From Perkinsus olseni (Eukaryota; Perkinsozoa; Perkinsida; Perkinsidae): DNA of 64,000 bases. The translations under genes and the position numbers were made by a program. The notes beneath the pieces are model-generated. The model worked only from the letters and a program-made list of their open reading frames with translations. It was not told the DNA's origin and did no database searches. The DNA is taken from positions 124,001 to 188,000 of the forward strand of contig JABANP010000027.1 of the NCBI GenBank assembly GCA_013115135.1, in the 5' to 3' direction. Of the stretch, positions 33,960-44,652 are shown piece after piece. Positions within the stretch are counted from its first letter, which is position 1; the number at the start of each line of letters is the position of its first letter.

Positions 33960-34095
33960 CTGACGCCCCATAAAGGGTCTCCTTACGCTCCTTAGATCGC
34001 CTAACGCCCCTATGAAAAACCCTACGGTTAGATCTTGAGGGACCTCTAACTGGAAATCTTAAGGGAGGTCCCTATGAGATAGGCCCTTAGTGTCG
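33960..34095. repeat. Second palindromic patch
   Basis: GGGACCTCTAACTGGAAAT and its mirror AAGGGAGGTCCCTATGAG (34048-34078) form an inverted repeat with a short loop; the flanking blocks GTCTCCTTACGCTCCTTAG and GATAGGCCCTTAGTG are also partly complementary. With the element at 31800-31985 it brackets the two family genes. Confidence 0.45.
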
Positions 34096-34416
34096 GAAAC
34101 TATCAGTCGCTCGAATTCACCCCGGAATCTCATGTTCAACTTGCATAGTGCACTAAAGCAGTTGACACGGCTACGCCCGAGGTGTCTCTTTGATCGAGCG
34201 GCGAGAGGCTCAGGATAGAAGATTTACCAAAGCGAACCCGGTGATGCAGGGGTTCCAATGGTAAGCGGAGGACTCTGCCACAATCGTCGCGGAGCCGATG
34301 AAGTTTAGAAATTAGAAACGACCGCCGTGGGCCTAGAAGCTGGATCGCCGCAAGACAAGCGCGGCGATGTTTGTCATAGAGCCCTGCCATCACGCCTGTT
34401 GTTCCGGATTTATTAA

Positions 34417-37400
34417 ATGGCGTCTCACAAGTGGCTGCTCGTACTTCTCTCATTCCTCCTTGATCCGTCAAGATGTGAGGCCCCGTCTGTAGGCGACCCT
34501 AAGGTTGCTATTCAGGAGATGGTACGTGTAAACCACCGTTTGCTGCGAACATGATTTTTACTTCGGATCATGCTTTCGATTTGGTGAACTTCTGTCCGGT
34601 GGAAATTTTTCGGCCAGCTTTTGTTCGAGGTCTGCTCTGTTTTCCGCACATCTCACACTCATCGGGCCTAATGCACCACACAGAGAATGCACTGAGTGAG
34701 TAGAGAAATCTTTCAGAGGCCGGACAGTCCCGTAGCCGATGTTGTCTACTTGGGCGAGAAACAAGAAGTGGTTCTGATGCGAACGGAAAATGGGCACGTC
34801 TACCGGTACCCCAAAACAGGAGTGAACTTCGATGAGCTTCCACTTGGGCTCAGATCGCCGGACTCGGGCTTGTCGTGGCAGAAAATAACAGAAAGTCTTG
34901 GAAGGAAGGGGGCAGTCACGTAAGGCGCTGAATGCGTGGAGCGACAATCTCAGTATGCGGAGAGTCCAGGGGAGCAACTGACGAGACCGAGATGCCAGCT
35001 GACAGCGACCGTATTAAACAGATAGAACCGCACCCCACAGACAGCAAGGTCGTTCTCCTAGTAGGAGTTAAACACGTAGGGATTTGCCGTTGGGCCCTGG
35101 ACTTTGATGCGGCACTAGAGCCGTAATAGGTGCACTACCTAAGCGAGGACTCTGGCAGGTCGTGGAGGCTTCTGAAGCATCAAGGCCTTCACACCTACTT
35201 GTTCCACCCGATGGACTCGAAGTGAGGCTTGACCCCGGAATCGCGCTGGCCATTTTGACTAGCCCAAACAGGTCGGCGCTCGTATCATCCTGGAGCAAAT
35301 CTTGCGACCTTCATGCACACGAACGTGACCCCGAAGATGCTTGCCAACATGCTCTCTACCGAACTAGCGTAATTTGCTCAGTCATGGCGCGGAGCAAAGC
35401 TTTAGAACGCTTTAGGACGGCGGCAAGACGTTCTCCCTAGTAGCGTCCTATGTGGTACAGTTCAGTTGGGGCTCAACGAAATTTGGATCTGCCAACAGAA
35501 TCTACTTCACACATCACAAGTGAGGCCACCGTCAGTTTCGCCGTCGATGATGCAGCCTTCGTAAGGCGACTATCATACCCGATTCGGATCTCCGCGCAGG
35601 ACGCGTACCGTTGTTGCAACGAGCGATCCGCATCCCTGTTGCATTACTTCTAACGCTTCGTGCGTCAACAGTCGCACTCAAACGCGATGACGAATCCCTG
35701 GTACTGGTCAGGAAGAAGTCAGGAGATCAACCTCATCTCTACGGATGGGACTCGGACGTCGACTTCGCCTGCACTGATGACGACGGTAACGCCGACCAGG
35801 GCTATACCGTTCACTCGTCAACCTCGGAAACCGCCCCGCCCGAGCACCAAGTCCCGTCTAATATCTATTATCAGGCCAGTCGGTCACAACCCTGATAGCG
35901 GGAGGCAACAAGTTCGTCATGACCAAAGGATTACTTGTTCGTCGCCAAAGCCGTGCCCGGCAGCGGTGAGCCCCGTCGAACGTACTGCTGGCCAAAGACG
36001 CGCCCTCAGAGACTACTGTACGGCTTGAAGTGTCGGCGAATGGAGCCAGGACGTTCGCTACGGCAAGGATCCCTGTCGCCCTAGAGCAGCATAGCTACAC
36101 TATCCTGGATGCCTCACATGGTAGGCATTGGGTTAATAATGAATAGGTCTTCAGGAGAAAAGCTCTCGACGGGTAGGCTTCGTCATGCTTCACGTCCACC
36201 ATGGTTGGAAGAACGGTCGAGAGGTCGGCAACATCTACGCCAGCGATGCAACGGGAGCGCTGTTTTCACTCAGCCTGCCTAATGTGGTAAGCAAATGATC
36301 TATTAAGTACCGGGGAAAGATTTCGAAGGCCACTTTATCTCCTTCTCGAGTTGGCCTGCCGGCAACTCCCCGTGTCACCGCCCCCTCGTCGGCATCCGAG
36401 GCTGCGATTATGGCTCAGGCAAGCAACCAGGGAAGGAGAGGTGGCCATAGAGCGTATCTTATCCATGGACGGCGTGTATATAGCGAACTATGTTGATGAC
36501 CCTTCCGTCGAATTCTCCGAAGAGGAAGGTGAACTAGTGGATGATGAACCTGTGGTTGGTGACAGGGTCTACAGCCCGCCGTGATCTCGGCTCGCGCTCG
36601 CCTTTCAGGAGGGCATAGACTTCCAGCGCCACCATGGGGCGGTGAAGCCCTCCAAAGATGAGGACTACATCCGTAGGCTCGGCCATCCGGGCATTCAGAA
36701 TACTTAGCCGGACAGGTACCGTTATCAGCTTCGACAATGGCGGCATGTGGTCGCATCTTGAACCTCCGGCGGAAGATCATGATGGTCGTCAGATAGAATG
36801 CCCCAAATCGAGGTTCGCCTGCCTTTCAGAAAGCTTTCAGGGACTGGTCTTGATCAGATGCTCGATCCACCTCCATGTGGTGTCGAGCGAAGTAACGTCA
36901 GTGCCGCTCTATGCGACGGAAGCTGCCGTTGGGCTCATCCTCGCCATGGGTGATGTCAAAAGGCTCTCTCCATCATCCGTCGATTGCCTCCGCGCCTTCC
37001 ACTCCTCTCAGGCAACATCGGTCCCTATCTGCGCTATGAGCAGGATGAAATGAATACGTATCTCTCGCGAGATGGTGGTCTCACATGGCAGGAGGTCCAC
37101 GCGGGTGAGACCCGTTATTAGGATATTTCCTATGTATATCGGAGTTTTACCCGTTATGCGTGAAGTGCCGTTTTTCACCAAGCGAAAAACGCGGAAATCG
37201 AGGTGTAAAATGCGACTAGTGTTCTTCATCTTTCCACTAGTGTTTTTCATATCGCGGGTGAGACTCCATTGCCGCGTGATTGTTGATAGTTTATAAGTAT
37301 GTTAAATAGATAACATGAATGATGGAAGGCTAACGTATGCTATTTACACCCATCGTGGACTCACGTAAAGAAAAAATGTCCATGAACCAGTGACACTGGG

Positions 37401-40400
37401 GGCTCTGATGTCGATTGCGGAGCGATGTGGAGCGAACAGGATGAATCAACCAGCATTCAACCAGAAGAACTTCACGCGACGAGTAACTTCAAAGATAAAT
37501 AAGCAACGACTTCGCTAAGCTTTGTGATCATCATCAGCACAAACTGTCCACGATCATCGGTTCACGCTGCATAACTGAAAGTGCAACTTTGACGCTGTGT
37601 GCGGTATACAGCCTCCAGCAAGACGATTTCTCGGTACGATGCTGGGCCCAATAACCATCGAGAACAGAGGAACTCCGCGGAGAGCCATCGGGCAGCAGAC
37701 CATACCGGCAATCGATACCTTCCGCATGCGAAAACACAGATGTTCCCGATGGGTATGCACGCTGGTTACTTTCACCGCCCACCCTTCTAGAAAAAGACAC
37801 GGAAAAGATGCTCAGAGTGAATCGATAAGCTAGATGGTAGAGGTTACGCGAAGATGACTGCTTAGCCCGATGCCGTATAGGGCTATACATTCCCCGCACT
37901 ACGAGCTTTGGAACATCTTCATTGCTTTGGTTCTTCCTTCACCTGCATCGGCCATATCATGAGGTCGCTTCCTTCCCTGGTCGCCTTCCTCCCTAATCTC
38001 GCTCCACCATGGAGCCGGAGCTGATCGAGACTGAGAACCGATCACGTTGTCAGTGGCATCAGTGAGGGGATGAGCATAGCCAAGTCGAACGGTTAAGTCC
38101 GGTTGATCAGTACATGAAGTACACGTCCCCAGCCGCAGGTCGAAGATGAGATTCTTTTCCCGTTCATGTCTGGTCTTGCACCGTACGATAGAGTTTCGAG
38201 TGAGGTTGTTGATACCGAAGGCACGGCCAGCGGCTTCAAGTGAGGCATCAAGGCTGACCTGTTGTTCGGGCTTGGCGTTACTGGCGAACCTATAGCAGCC
38301 ATCGCTACCTCCCATATCGACGCGCATCTCGGGTAGAGCGAGCACGTTGCCCGAGGGAGTATCCTCGGTCGGATCCTGGAATTGTAAGTATCTTAAAGAT
38401 TCATTGGATGGTTCTGATGCTGTAGAGATGATTGTGAAAATACCCAGGATATGTCCACCAGGCTCCTCGGTACTGAGCGTGAGGCACACCGCACGAAGAT
38501 TCCCAACTTCCTCGTAGTTGACTAACGACCCCGCTGGCAATGGTATTTTCACTAGTAGAGCCTGGGATGGCGCTTCGCTCTCCGGTTTAACGTTACCAAC
38601 CTCTTTCGAGCCTAATGAGAGATTGCCATCCTCTGTAGCTGCGACACCGAGACGGTTGACGGGGGCAACTGTTTTAGCTGAAGCCATCTCACTCGCGATG
38701 ATTTGTTGCTCATTGCCTTGAATCTGCCCGATCAGCGAAAGGCTGGCGGTGTCGCTGTCCGTTGGCTCTGTGCATCAACGCTGGATGCGTGAGGATGTAT
38801 GATTTTGTCTTGAGAGCTTTCATTCCGAGAAATAAGTACCACTCTTCAAATACTGAACATAACTTCATATTCCTCCGGATTCGAGCAGGTTGAGCTTGTG
38901 TCGGGATTGAAAAGATTCTGTAGAGATCCCTCAGCTTTCGTGCATCCTTGCTACTCACACGCATGGGATAATAGCATTGCTCGAGTCTCCTGGCTTCACC
39001 CGAACCCAGATAGGCCTTGTAAATCCACACGTCTCCTAGCTGCTCCCAAAGCATCTCGCCGATATGACTGACCTTCAAGTGATGATTCACTTGCCTGCTG
39101 AGAGCCATCGTGATGTGCGAGGCAGTTCCATCATGCCTCTCCAGACTAACGTCCATGCTGATATTTTGTAGTGTGCCTATCGAGTTCACTCGACCCTCGT
39201 AATGCCCAGCTTTGATAACTGGACGGAGAGCCCCAACCCAAAGCACAAGCAGTTGCAGTGAGAGAACCGCCAATCGATAAAGATGAGCGACTGGTATTTC
39301 GGAGGGTCCAAGAATATATAATAGCGAGAGTCTGCAGAGGCCGTTCCCTGACTGGTGAATCTCTGCGGCAACTAGGCGACCACGGTGAGACTCACCGGGT
39401 GAGTGAGGAAATGCACTAAGTCTCGGACCGAGGCCTTCGGCGGAATGCGTCGTTGTGATTCCCGCTCGAAGTCTCACTTCCCGCATTTGACATGCAAGAG
39501 AACTTCGACCGCCCCCTGCAGTCCTGCAACCACTCACGGGGATCTTATCATTACCATTTCACTGGAATGCTGATATTGTTGCTATGTCATCTTAATACCC
39601 ACACGTACTTAATCCAGCTGGGATGTAGGCAGGATTTCCTTGCAATTAACGTAGTACTGAAAACCGCCTGCCGGCTCCGAAGTCGATTATCGTCGCTCGA
39701 CGACAATGGAGATCATGCAGAGGGACTGATTCCGTAGTACGGAATCCGTACCCGAGATGCCTGGGTGCCGCCGGGGCTTCAAGCATCGTTGGGAAGACTC
39801 ATGGCCTCAGGCATCGGGTACGATCCCTCAGTGACTAGGCAATCATCCAAAAAGCTTGACATATGTGCACCGCTTCTGCGGAAGTGGTGAACGGCGTATT
39901 CTCGGAGTAAGCGCGGATTGCGTGAGCCCTCAAGAGAGCCCCGCGATGGGGAGCATATTGAGAGTGTGGGACTGCCGCACACTCTCGACCGAGGTTTTCA
40001 GTTTGGCCAATCGTCGTGCTTGCAAGGAAAGTGGCGTAGATTCAGAAAGCCCACGTGTGTGGACAATTGTAATTTTCCCCACGGGTAGCCAACCGCGTCC
40101 TGGTTTCAGCTACAACGCACAGAATAGCTCACGGGATCCCCCTTCAAACTTCGATTCGGAAGGGACGAGGAATCGATCTCCTCCTCTTTCTTTAAAATCC
40201 TTGGAGCACCGCGCCTGATGGATTGACCGAAGTTTCTATTCTAGCAGAGAAAGACTTTCGTACTCTCGACGGTCTAAAACGCTTTGTCTTGAAATGAAAT
40301 CTTGGTGTATGCATATTATCTGTACGACCTTAATATTATATTAATCTATGCTAATTATATATATGTAAAGGTCTATATTCAGAAATGACGGAGTTGCACC

Positions 40401-42206
40401 CGTCTATCGCTAAGCTGGGGGTACTCGTCGCGTAGTGTTTTACTGATCGTGGTACACGCTGGCGACAAGCATATCGCGCGTGGAACTCCATTGTATCCTG
40501 CATTCCATGGTTAATATTCATCGAGCGGAAAAGCGTTCCCACAGTGACCAATGACTTCTAGGTTCATACTCATACGAGTTCGGTGATCACGGAGGACTCA
40601 TAGTCATGGCGGACGCTACACGAAGAACGCGCAATGTTGTCTTCTCGTGGACCGAGGGGGCTGACTGGTGACAACCCTAGGGCTGCGGACTTCGGCTACG
40701 AGTGATTCGTCCAGGTATGACTTCGAGCTCGACGGGGAGCCCTTCCACGTCAACAACATCATCACGTCCGACTCGGCCGCTTCCACTAAGTTCCTGATAT
40801 ATGGCACGCGAGATTACGATAGTGAGCCGCCGCCGATCGGCTAAGCCGTTGGTGTCTAATAGACCCCATGAGGGACTGTGTTGTCAACTCGTAGGTGTGC
40901 TTTATCACCTTGACTTCTCGTCGATTCTGCCGAGGACGTGTAGCGGGTATTGGGCCCCGGATGCTCAGTCAAGCGACTACGAGACGTGGATACCGAGTGC
41001 TGGCCTGTGAGTCCCTCCGAGCTCTCCTCACTGAACGCTTCCACCCTGGAGGTTTCACCCCATTTCGCAACTCGGGTGCGCACTTCGATACTCGCAAAGA
41101 AGGCTGCATTTGGCCAGCTACACGCTCGCTCAGGATCTCCGGCGAGTCGTGCCTCCTGGGTCGAATCACAAGCTACGTCCGCCGCAAGCCGCATGCGAAG
41201 TGCTTCAACGGTGAGTGCTGCCGCTCTTCCTTACATCACGCACTGGGCTGATCAGGGGAGAAGTTCGAGAGACCCGTCTTCAAGAACAACTGTCCATGCA
41301 CGTTCGAAGACTACCACTGCGCGCTCGGCTTCGCAAGAACGCTGGGCGAATCGGAGTGCAGGCCGGTTGACGTTGATGCGGTACTCACGCTGACGGCGGG
41401 CTGGCCTAGTGGAAGTCCATCGTTGGTCCGCGTTAGACCTCACGTTCCTGGAAACAGCATCCTATGATCGCAGGGATGGTACTTGCTGGTGCTAACTCCG
41501 GAAGAGATGGAGTGCACTTCCTCTGGGGCTTACTTCGCGGATGCCTATCGGAGAGTCCCCGGTGACACTTGCGAGGGAGGCTTCGTGCCACCCAAGGCAC
41601 AGGTCCCTTGTCCCAGTTTTAGTCCGCTTTCTAGAGGTACTGGAAGGCCCGCCTCGTCCATGACGGGTGTTGTCTTCTCAGCGGCTTTGATAGCGTCCGG
41701 CCTCATCGTGGTCATCATCCTCTTGCTGATCGGCATGAACCGAGCTGCGGCTGGGTTAGAGGGCAACGGCGGCTTCGAGACTTTGAGGTGGCGCGCTCGC
41801 CGAGGACGGCGCGCTTCTTTCGACTGGTTCACTGCTACTCACAGATACGTGAAGTATGCGACCCTGACCAGAGCTGGCCGGGAGACTGAGGATTATACTA
41901 GCGAGAACGAAGGCGAGTGAGACGTCTCGCTATGATTGTGGAGAGGGGCTGACGGTGGCTCCTAGGCTCGGGGATGCACCATCGCTCGACCAATACTGCG
42001 CGAACGTTGGGCGCTCTAAGAAGGGGGATGATAATGTGGTGAGGATGGTTTTCCTCCGTAGCATTGATTTGGCTTTAGTCGTTTGAGGTCAGGTGCATCA
42101 CAACATAGCTAGTGATTCCGAAGAGTCACTTGATTTTGATTTCGACGACGATGCTGACGCTCTGCGGCTGCACGGGGACCATCAGGTGGGGATTAACGCC
42201 GACTGA
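34417..42206 (+). CDS. Sortilin / VPS10-domain sorting receptor
   Basis: VPS10 receptors carry cargo between Golgi, endosome and vacuole. Exon 1 (34417-34521) is a signal peptide, MASHKWLLVLLSFLLDPSRC. Asp-box beta-propeller pieces follow: VYR-SPDSGLSWQKI (across the intron at about 34808-34849), EDSGRSWRLLKHQGLHTYLF (35140-35200), SALVSSWSKSCDL, ILSMDGVYIANYVDD (36450-36500), and TYLSRDGGLTWQEVHAG ending 37104. An intron of 3457 bp (37105-40561) then joins to SYSYEFGDHGGLIVMAD and TRNVVFSWTEGADW. The 10CC region ends YRRVPGDTCEGGF (41550-41590), matching sortilin YRKIPGDKCQGG. A single transmembrane helix (SAALIASGLIVVIILLLIGM, 41680-41740) and a cytosolic tail follow, with YATL (a Yxx-hydrophobic sorting signal) and an acidic cluster SDSEESLDFDFDDD (42110-42150), ending TGA 42204-42206. 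Exons between 35300 and 36350 are only partly resolved. Confidence 0.88.
37248..37271 (+). repeat. Left copy of a 24-bp direct repeat in the VPS10 intron
   Basis: It reads CATATCGCGGGTGAGACTCC followed by ATTG and recurs at 40470-40493 with three differences. The two copies bracket 3.2 kb that includes the nested antisense genes. The core CGCGGGTGAGAC also occurs at the intron's own donor (37102-37112). Confidence 0.6.
37899..38687 (-). CDS. Nested antisense gene, unknown family (divergent copy)
   Basis: ATG 38685-38687 opens a 262-codon frame. Seen: KIPLPAGSLVNYEEVGNLRA, CLTLSTEEPGGHILGIFTII, RAFGINNLTRNSIVRCKTRH and EREKNLIFDLRLGTCTSC, ending in a basic tail with RKRPHDMADAGEGRTKAMKM. The order A-G-x(3)-Y-x-x-V-G-N-L early and F-G-I...R...N-L-x-F-x-L late parallels the gene at 38710-39537 and the pair at 32.5-33.9 kb, but similarity is weak. 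No signal peptide is seen from this ATG. Function unknown. Confidence 0.5.
   Translation of the reverse strand: MASAKTVAPVNRLGVAATEDGNLSLGSKEVGNVKPESEAPSQALLVKIPLPAGSLVNYEEVGNLRAVCLTLSTEEPGGHILGIFTIISTASEPSNESLRYLQFQDPTEDTPSGNVLALPEMRVDMGGSDGCYRFASNAKPEQQVSLDASLEAAGRAFGINNLTRNSIVRCKTRHEREKNLIFDLRLGTCTSCTDQPDLTVRLGYAHPLTDATDNVIGSQSRSAPAPWWSEIREEGDQGRKRPHDMADAGEGRTKAMKMFQSS
38710..39537 (-). CDS. Nested antisense gene, unknown secreted-type family, copy 3
   Basis: In the upstream part a hydrophobic stretch HLYRLAVLSLQLLVLWVGAL (39285-39225) fits a signal peptide, then KAGHYEGRVNSIGTLQNISM (39210-39150), which matches PGYYYGATSTVGTLGWIGMN of the 33-kb genes. Later RKLRDLYRIFSIPTQAQPAR and SVFEEWYLFLGMKALKTK match their PVYESFSIP and W-x-x-F-x-G elements. 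It lies wholly in the VPS10 intron on the opposite strand. The true start is unsure because the frame is open well upstream of the hydrophobic stretch. Function unknown. Confidence 0.55.
   Translation of the reverse strand: MSGCRTAGGGRSSLACQMREVRLRAGITTTHSAEGLGPRLSAFPHSPGESHRGRLVAAEIHQSGNGLCRLSLLYILGPSEIPVAHLYRLAVLSLQLLVLWVGALRPVIKAGHYEGRVNSIGTLQNISMDVSLERHDGTASHITMALSRQVNHHLKVSHIGEMLWEQLGDVWIYKAYLGSGEARRLEQCYYPMRVSSKDARKLRDLYRIFSIPTQAQPARIRRNMKLCSVFEEWYLFLGMKALKTKSYILTHPALMHRANGQRHRQPFADRADSRQ
40470..40493 (+). repeat. Right copy of the 24-bp direct repeat in the VPS10 intron
   Basis: It reads CATATCGCGCGTGGAACTCC followed by ATTG and differs at three positions from 37248-37271. It ends 68 bp before the intron acceptor. 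Confidence 0.6.
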
Positions 42207-42826
42207 TGTAGCTGCAGGAGGCGAGTCTGGCTTTTCGTAAAGATGGACACGCGCTCTTTCGAGTCCGGGAATAGAACTACAACCCCCAATGCGCTGTTCG
42301 TAGGTGCGCATGCGTGCTAGTGGAATCTCATCAGCAACAGCAGCGGTGCCGAGGTTGCAACCCCCCACCAGGGCGAGCCCAGTATTTGAAAATGAAGATT
42401 TTCCGCTCGATACCGATTAGGTATCTCCGTGGCAATGTCGTGCAACGCATTTTTCTACTGTGTATATTTCCGGCTGCCGTCACGTACAAAGTTGCCTGTT
42501 GGTTTGAGGGACTCCTCCTCCTCCGCCGCCGTCGCTTCGCCTTTCATGGTCATGATGATGCCTGCACTGCTGCTTGCTCTCAGAGCTTCGCTTTTCAACC
42601 TTGCAAGCTCTCATAAGAAATTCGCAGCGCATCTGCGGAACCGTGCTTCTATAAAGTTCGTTGGACAAACGTTCTTGAAGGCCATTTCTCTCGATGAGAA
42701 TGGCCATAACGGTCGCACAGTCACCGATAGTCGGCATTCTCCACTAGCGACTGGCACGGAACCTTCTGATTGGGTTGAGGTGAGCTGCGGCTCTTTTAGC
42801 TTCGGCAGTTCAATTTTATTTATCCG
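42207..42826. other. Intergenic region upstream of the 42.8-kb gene
   Basis: A plus-strand frame at 42429-42830 starts with a hydrophobic run (MVMMMPALLLALRASLFNLA) resembling a signal peptide, but it ends at the next gene's start and shows no known domain. It could be a remnant or chance. Promoter elements for the downstream gene are not recognisable. Confidence 0.35.
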
Positions 42827-43972
42827 ATGAAATCTCCAGCGCATGTGATGGCCTTGGAGGTCAAGTACTTCGAGGGATTGATGAACGAACGCGGCAGGAG
42901 GGGGGATCTTCCGGAGATTTTCGGACACTTTTGTGCGGGGTTGACTAAGACGCAGTGGGCCCTGGCAGGGCCCGAGGGCGAGTTGTTGCTGAACCCACCA
43001 CCATCATACATCTTTGTTATGAACGAGGATCTGTGTGGTGTCTATCCCACCCCTACTGGTGTATATATTAGGAAACCATTAGAACGTGGGGAGGAGGTCA
43101 TGGTACTACAGCCAGGCTTTCAAGGTACCAAGGCTGTCTACTATTATCATAATAACAAATCACAACTATTCGTATTGTGTGAAGATAATCGTAAGTTGAT
43201 TATTTACGACTTGAGGGCCTCACCAGAGCGGCCCGGAGTTACCTCGGAGGTCCTTGGCCTGCCCGGATTGGCGACGTGTTATAGTCGTAAGATGGACATG
43301 GTCAGCAACGATGACTACATCTTCATTCTCATAGCCACTGGTCATCTCTTCTACATCAACCGTAGGGACATTCGAGATTCGGTCCAGGCATACCGAGGCT
43401 GGCTAGCACATGATTCCCAAGATGGATGCGGCCACCTTCTATTGGATCCGCGGCGACCATGGGCCCTACGCGTCTTCACCGTTGCCTTCGACGTAATCTG
43501 TGTGGTCGACCTTGCCCTATCGCAACACCCACACCGATCCGGGCATCCGAAGTTCAGAGAGACCAAGACACGGCAGGTACCGTTTGCCACCTCCTCAAGC
43601 AAACGAGACGTTGTGACGGTTGTCCCCATAGAGCCGGGCTTGTGCAGCATTGTTCTCCGCAGAGCGGATTGCAGATCGAAGCGAGCGGGTGCTCACCTTC
43701 AGCTGGCAAATGAGGTCTTCAGACTGCGCGGAATGCTCATCCCGCTGACGGGCAACTACAGAGAGGCTTATCATATGCAAATCCTCAGTGGGCCTGCAGA
43801 CGCTGTGTACGTTATGAGAAGGGATACGTCCTTTTCCGTGCAGACCTTTTTCAACCACGACGAGGATGATGAAGAGAAGTCTGTGGTATCAGAGAGCGTC
43901 ATGTCGGATATTAGCCCCGATGAGCCCAAGCGCTTGACTATCTACCGTTACTATACCTCTCATGCATGGTAG
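42827..43972 (+). CDS. Unknown protein, tandem paralogue A (intronless, 381 aa)
   Basis: A single uninterrupted frame from ATG 42827 to TAG 43970-43972. Starts MKSPAHVMALEVKYFEGLM. The middle carries PPPSYIFVMNEDLCGVYPTP, GVYIRKPLERGEEVMVLQPG, QLFVLCEDNRKLIIYDLRAS, GLATCYSRKMDMVSNDDYIF and LIATGHLFYINRRDIRDS; the repeated short beta-strand pattern (I-x-V-x-x-x-D...Y) suggests a beta-propeller-like fold, which is an inference. No signal peptide or membrane segment is seen. The end has REAYHMQILSGPADAVYVMR and an acidic tail. I do not recognise the family. The lack of introns is unlike the neighbouring conserved genes. Confidence 0.75.
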   Translation: MKSPAHVMALEVKYFEGLMNERGRRGDLPEIFGHFCAGLTKTQWALAGPEGELLLNPPPSYIFVMNEDLCGVYPTPTGVYIRKPLERGEEVMVLQPGFQGTKAVYYYHNNKSQLFVLCEDNRKLIIYDLRASPERPGVTSEVLGLPGLATCYSRKMDMVSNDDYIFILIATGHLFYINRRDIRDSVQAYRGWLAHDSQDGCGHLLLDPRRPWALRVFTVAFDVICVVDLALSQHPHRSGHPKFRETKTRQVPFATSSSKRDVVTVVPIEPGLCSIVLRRADCRSKRAGAHLQLANEVFRLRGMLIPLTGNYREAYHMQILSGPADAVYVMRRDTSFSVQTFFNHDEDDEEKSVVSESVMSDISPDEPKRLTIYRYYTSHAW

Positions 43973-44652
43973 TGGTGGTGAGACCGCCAACGGACCACTG
44001 CCATCTTATATGAGACTATGAAGAATTTTTCGCCCTTGTATGTGTCGTAGCGCTATATATCTGGGCAGGTCAGGCCGTGTGGCTTCTCAGGGCGGATCCC
44101 AACGGCTCACTAAAAGTATAATATCATAAGCCTGCATTCCGTACCATAAAAAGGGTATAAAAAATGCAACGTTTCAATCAATAGCAGGTTGTTGAATAAC
44201 GTTGATAATACCAGCGTCGCAGATTTCGTTTCATACTAAAGCATTATGAGAAGACTACATTGCTTGACCTCAGCATTAAGTCCGCGGGATCCGTCCCCTA
44301 TCTTCGTTAACGGTTCAAGTCGGCAGGGTTTCTCGTTGCCGATAGAAACGCCACTACTGGTCGCATACCTCGGGTACTATCCTCCGCACACTCGGCTCGG
44401 TACCCACGTGCTCCCGGGTTTTGAGGATGACACTGCTACCGCTCAACAGGGAATATGACACCACACGCTTTCGTCTCACAGTAGGCGCAGCCCTCGTTAG
44501 ATAAGTTCAGCACTATAGTTATTAACGAAAGCTTTTATGCGTTCATCTCATTTCCCTCGGGGGCGGGGCTCATGGCGGCACAAGCACAGTTATTATTCGT
44601 AGGTTGAGAGGTTCTTCTGGACTGGTTAGTTTCCTTTTCGTTTTCTACCCGA
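43973..44652. other. Spacer between the tandem paralogues
   Basis: No motif-bearing frame. It must contain the 3' end of copy A and the promoter of copy B. AT-rich short runs (TAAAAGTATAATATCATAAG near 44112) might serve in 3' end formation. Confidence 0.35.

Larger units (their letters stand above)
37105..40561 (+). other. 3457-bp intron of the VPS10 gene hosting antisense genes
   Basis: The donor GTGAGA at 37105 and the acceptor CTTCTAG ending 40561 join GCG-G to GT-TCA in phase, rebuilding the expected VPS10 strand (QEVHAG then SYSYEFGDHGG). Other introns in this gene and window are about 45-90 bp. The intron holds two minus-strand open frames (37899-38687 and 38710-39537) and is bounded internally by an imperfect 24-bp direct repeat. 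Confidence 0.75.
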
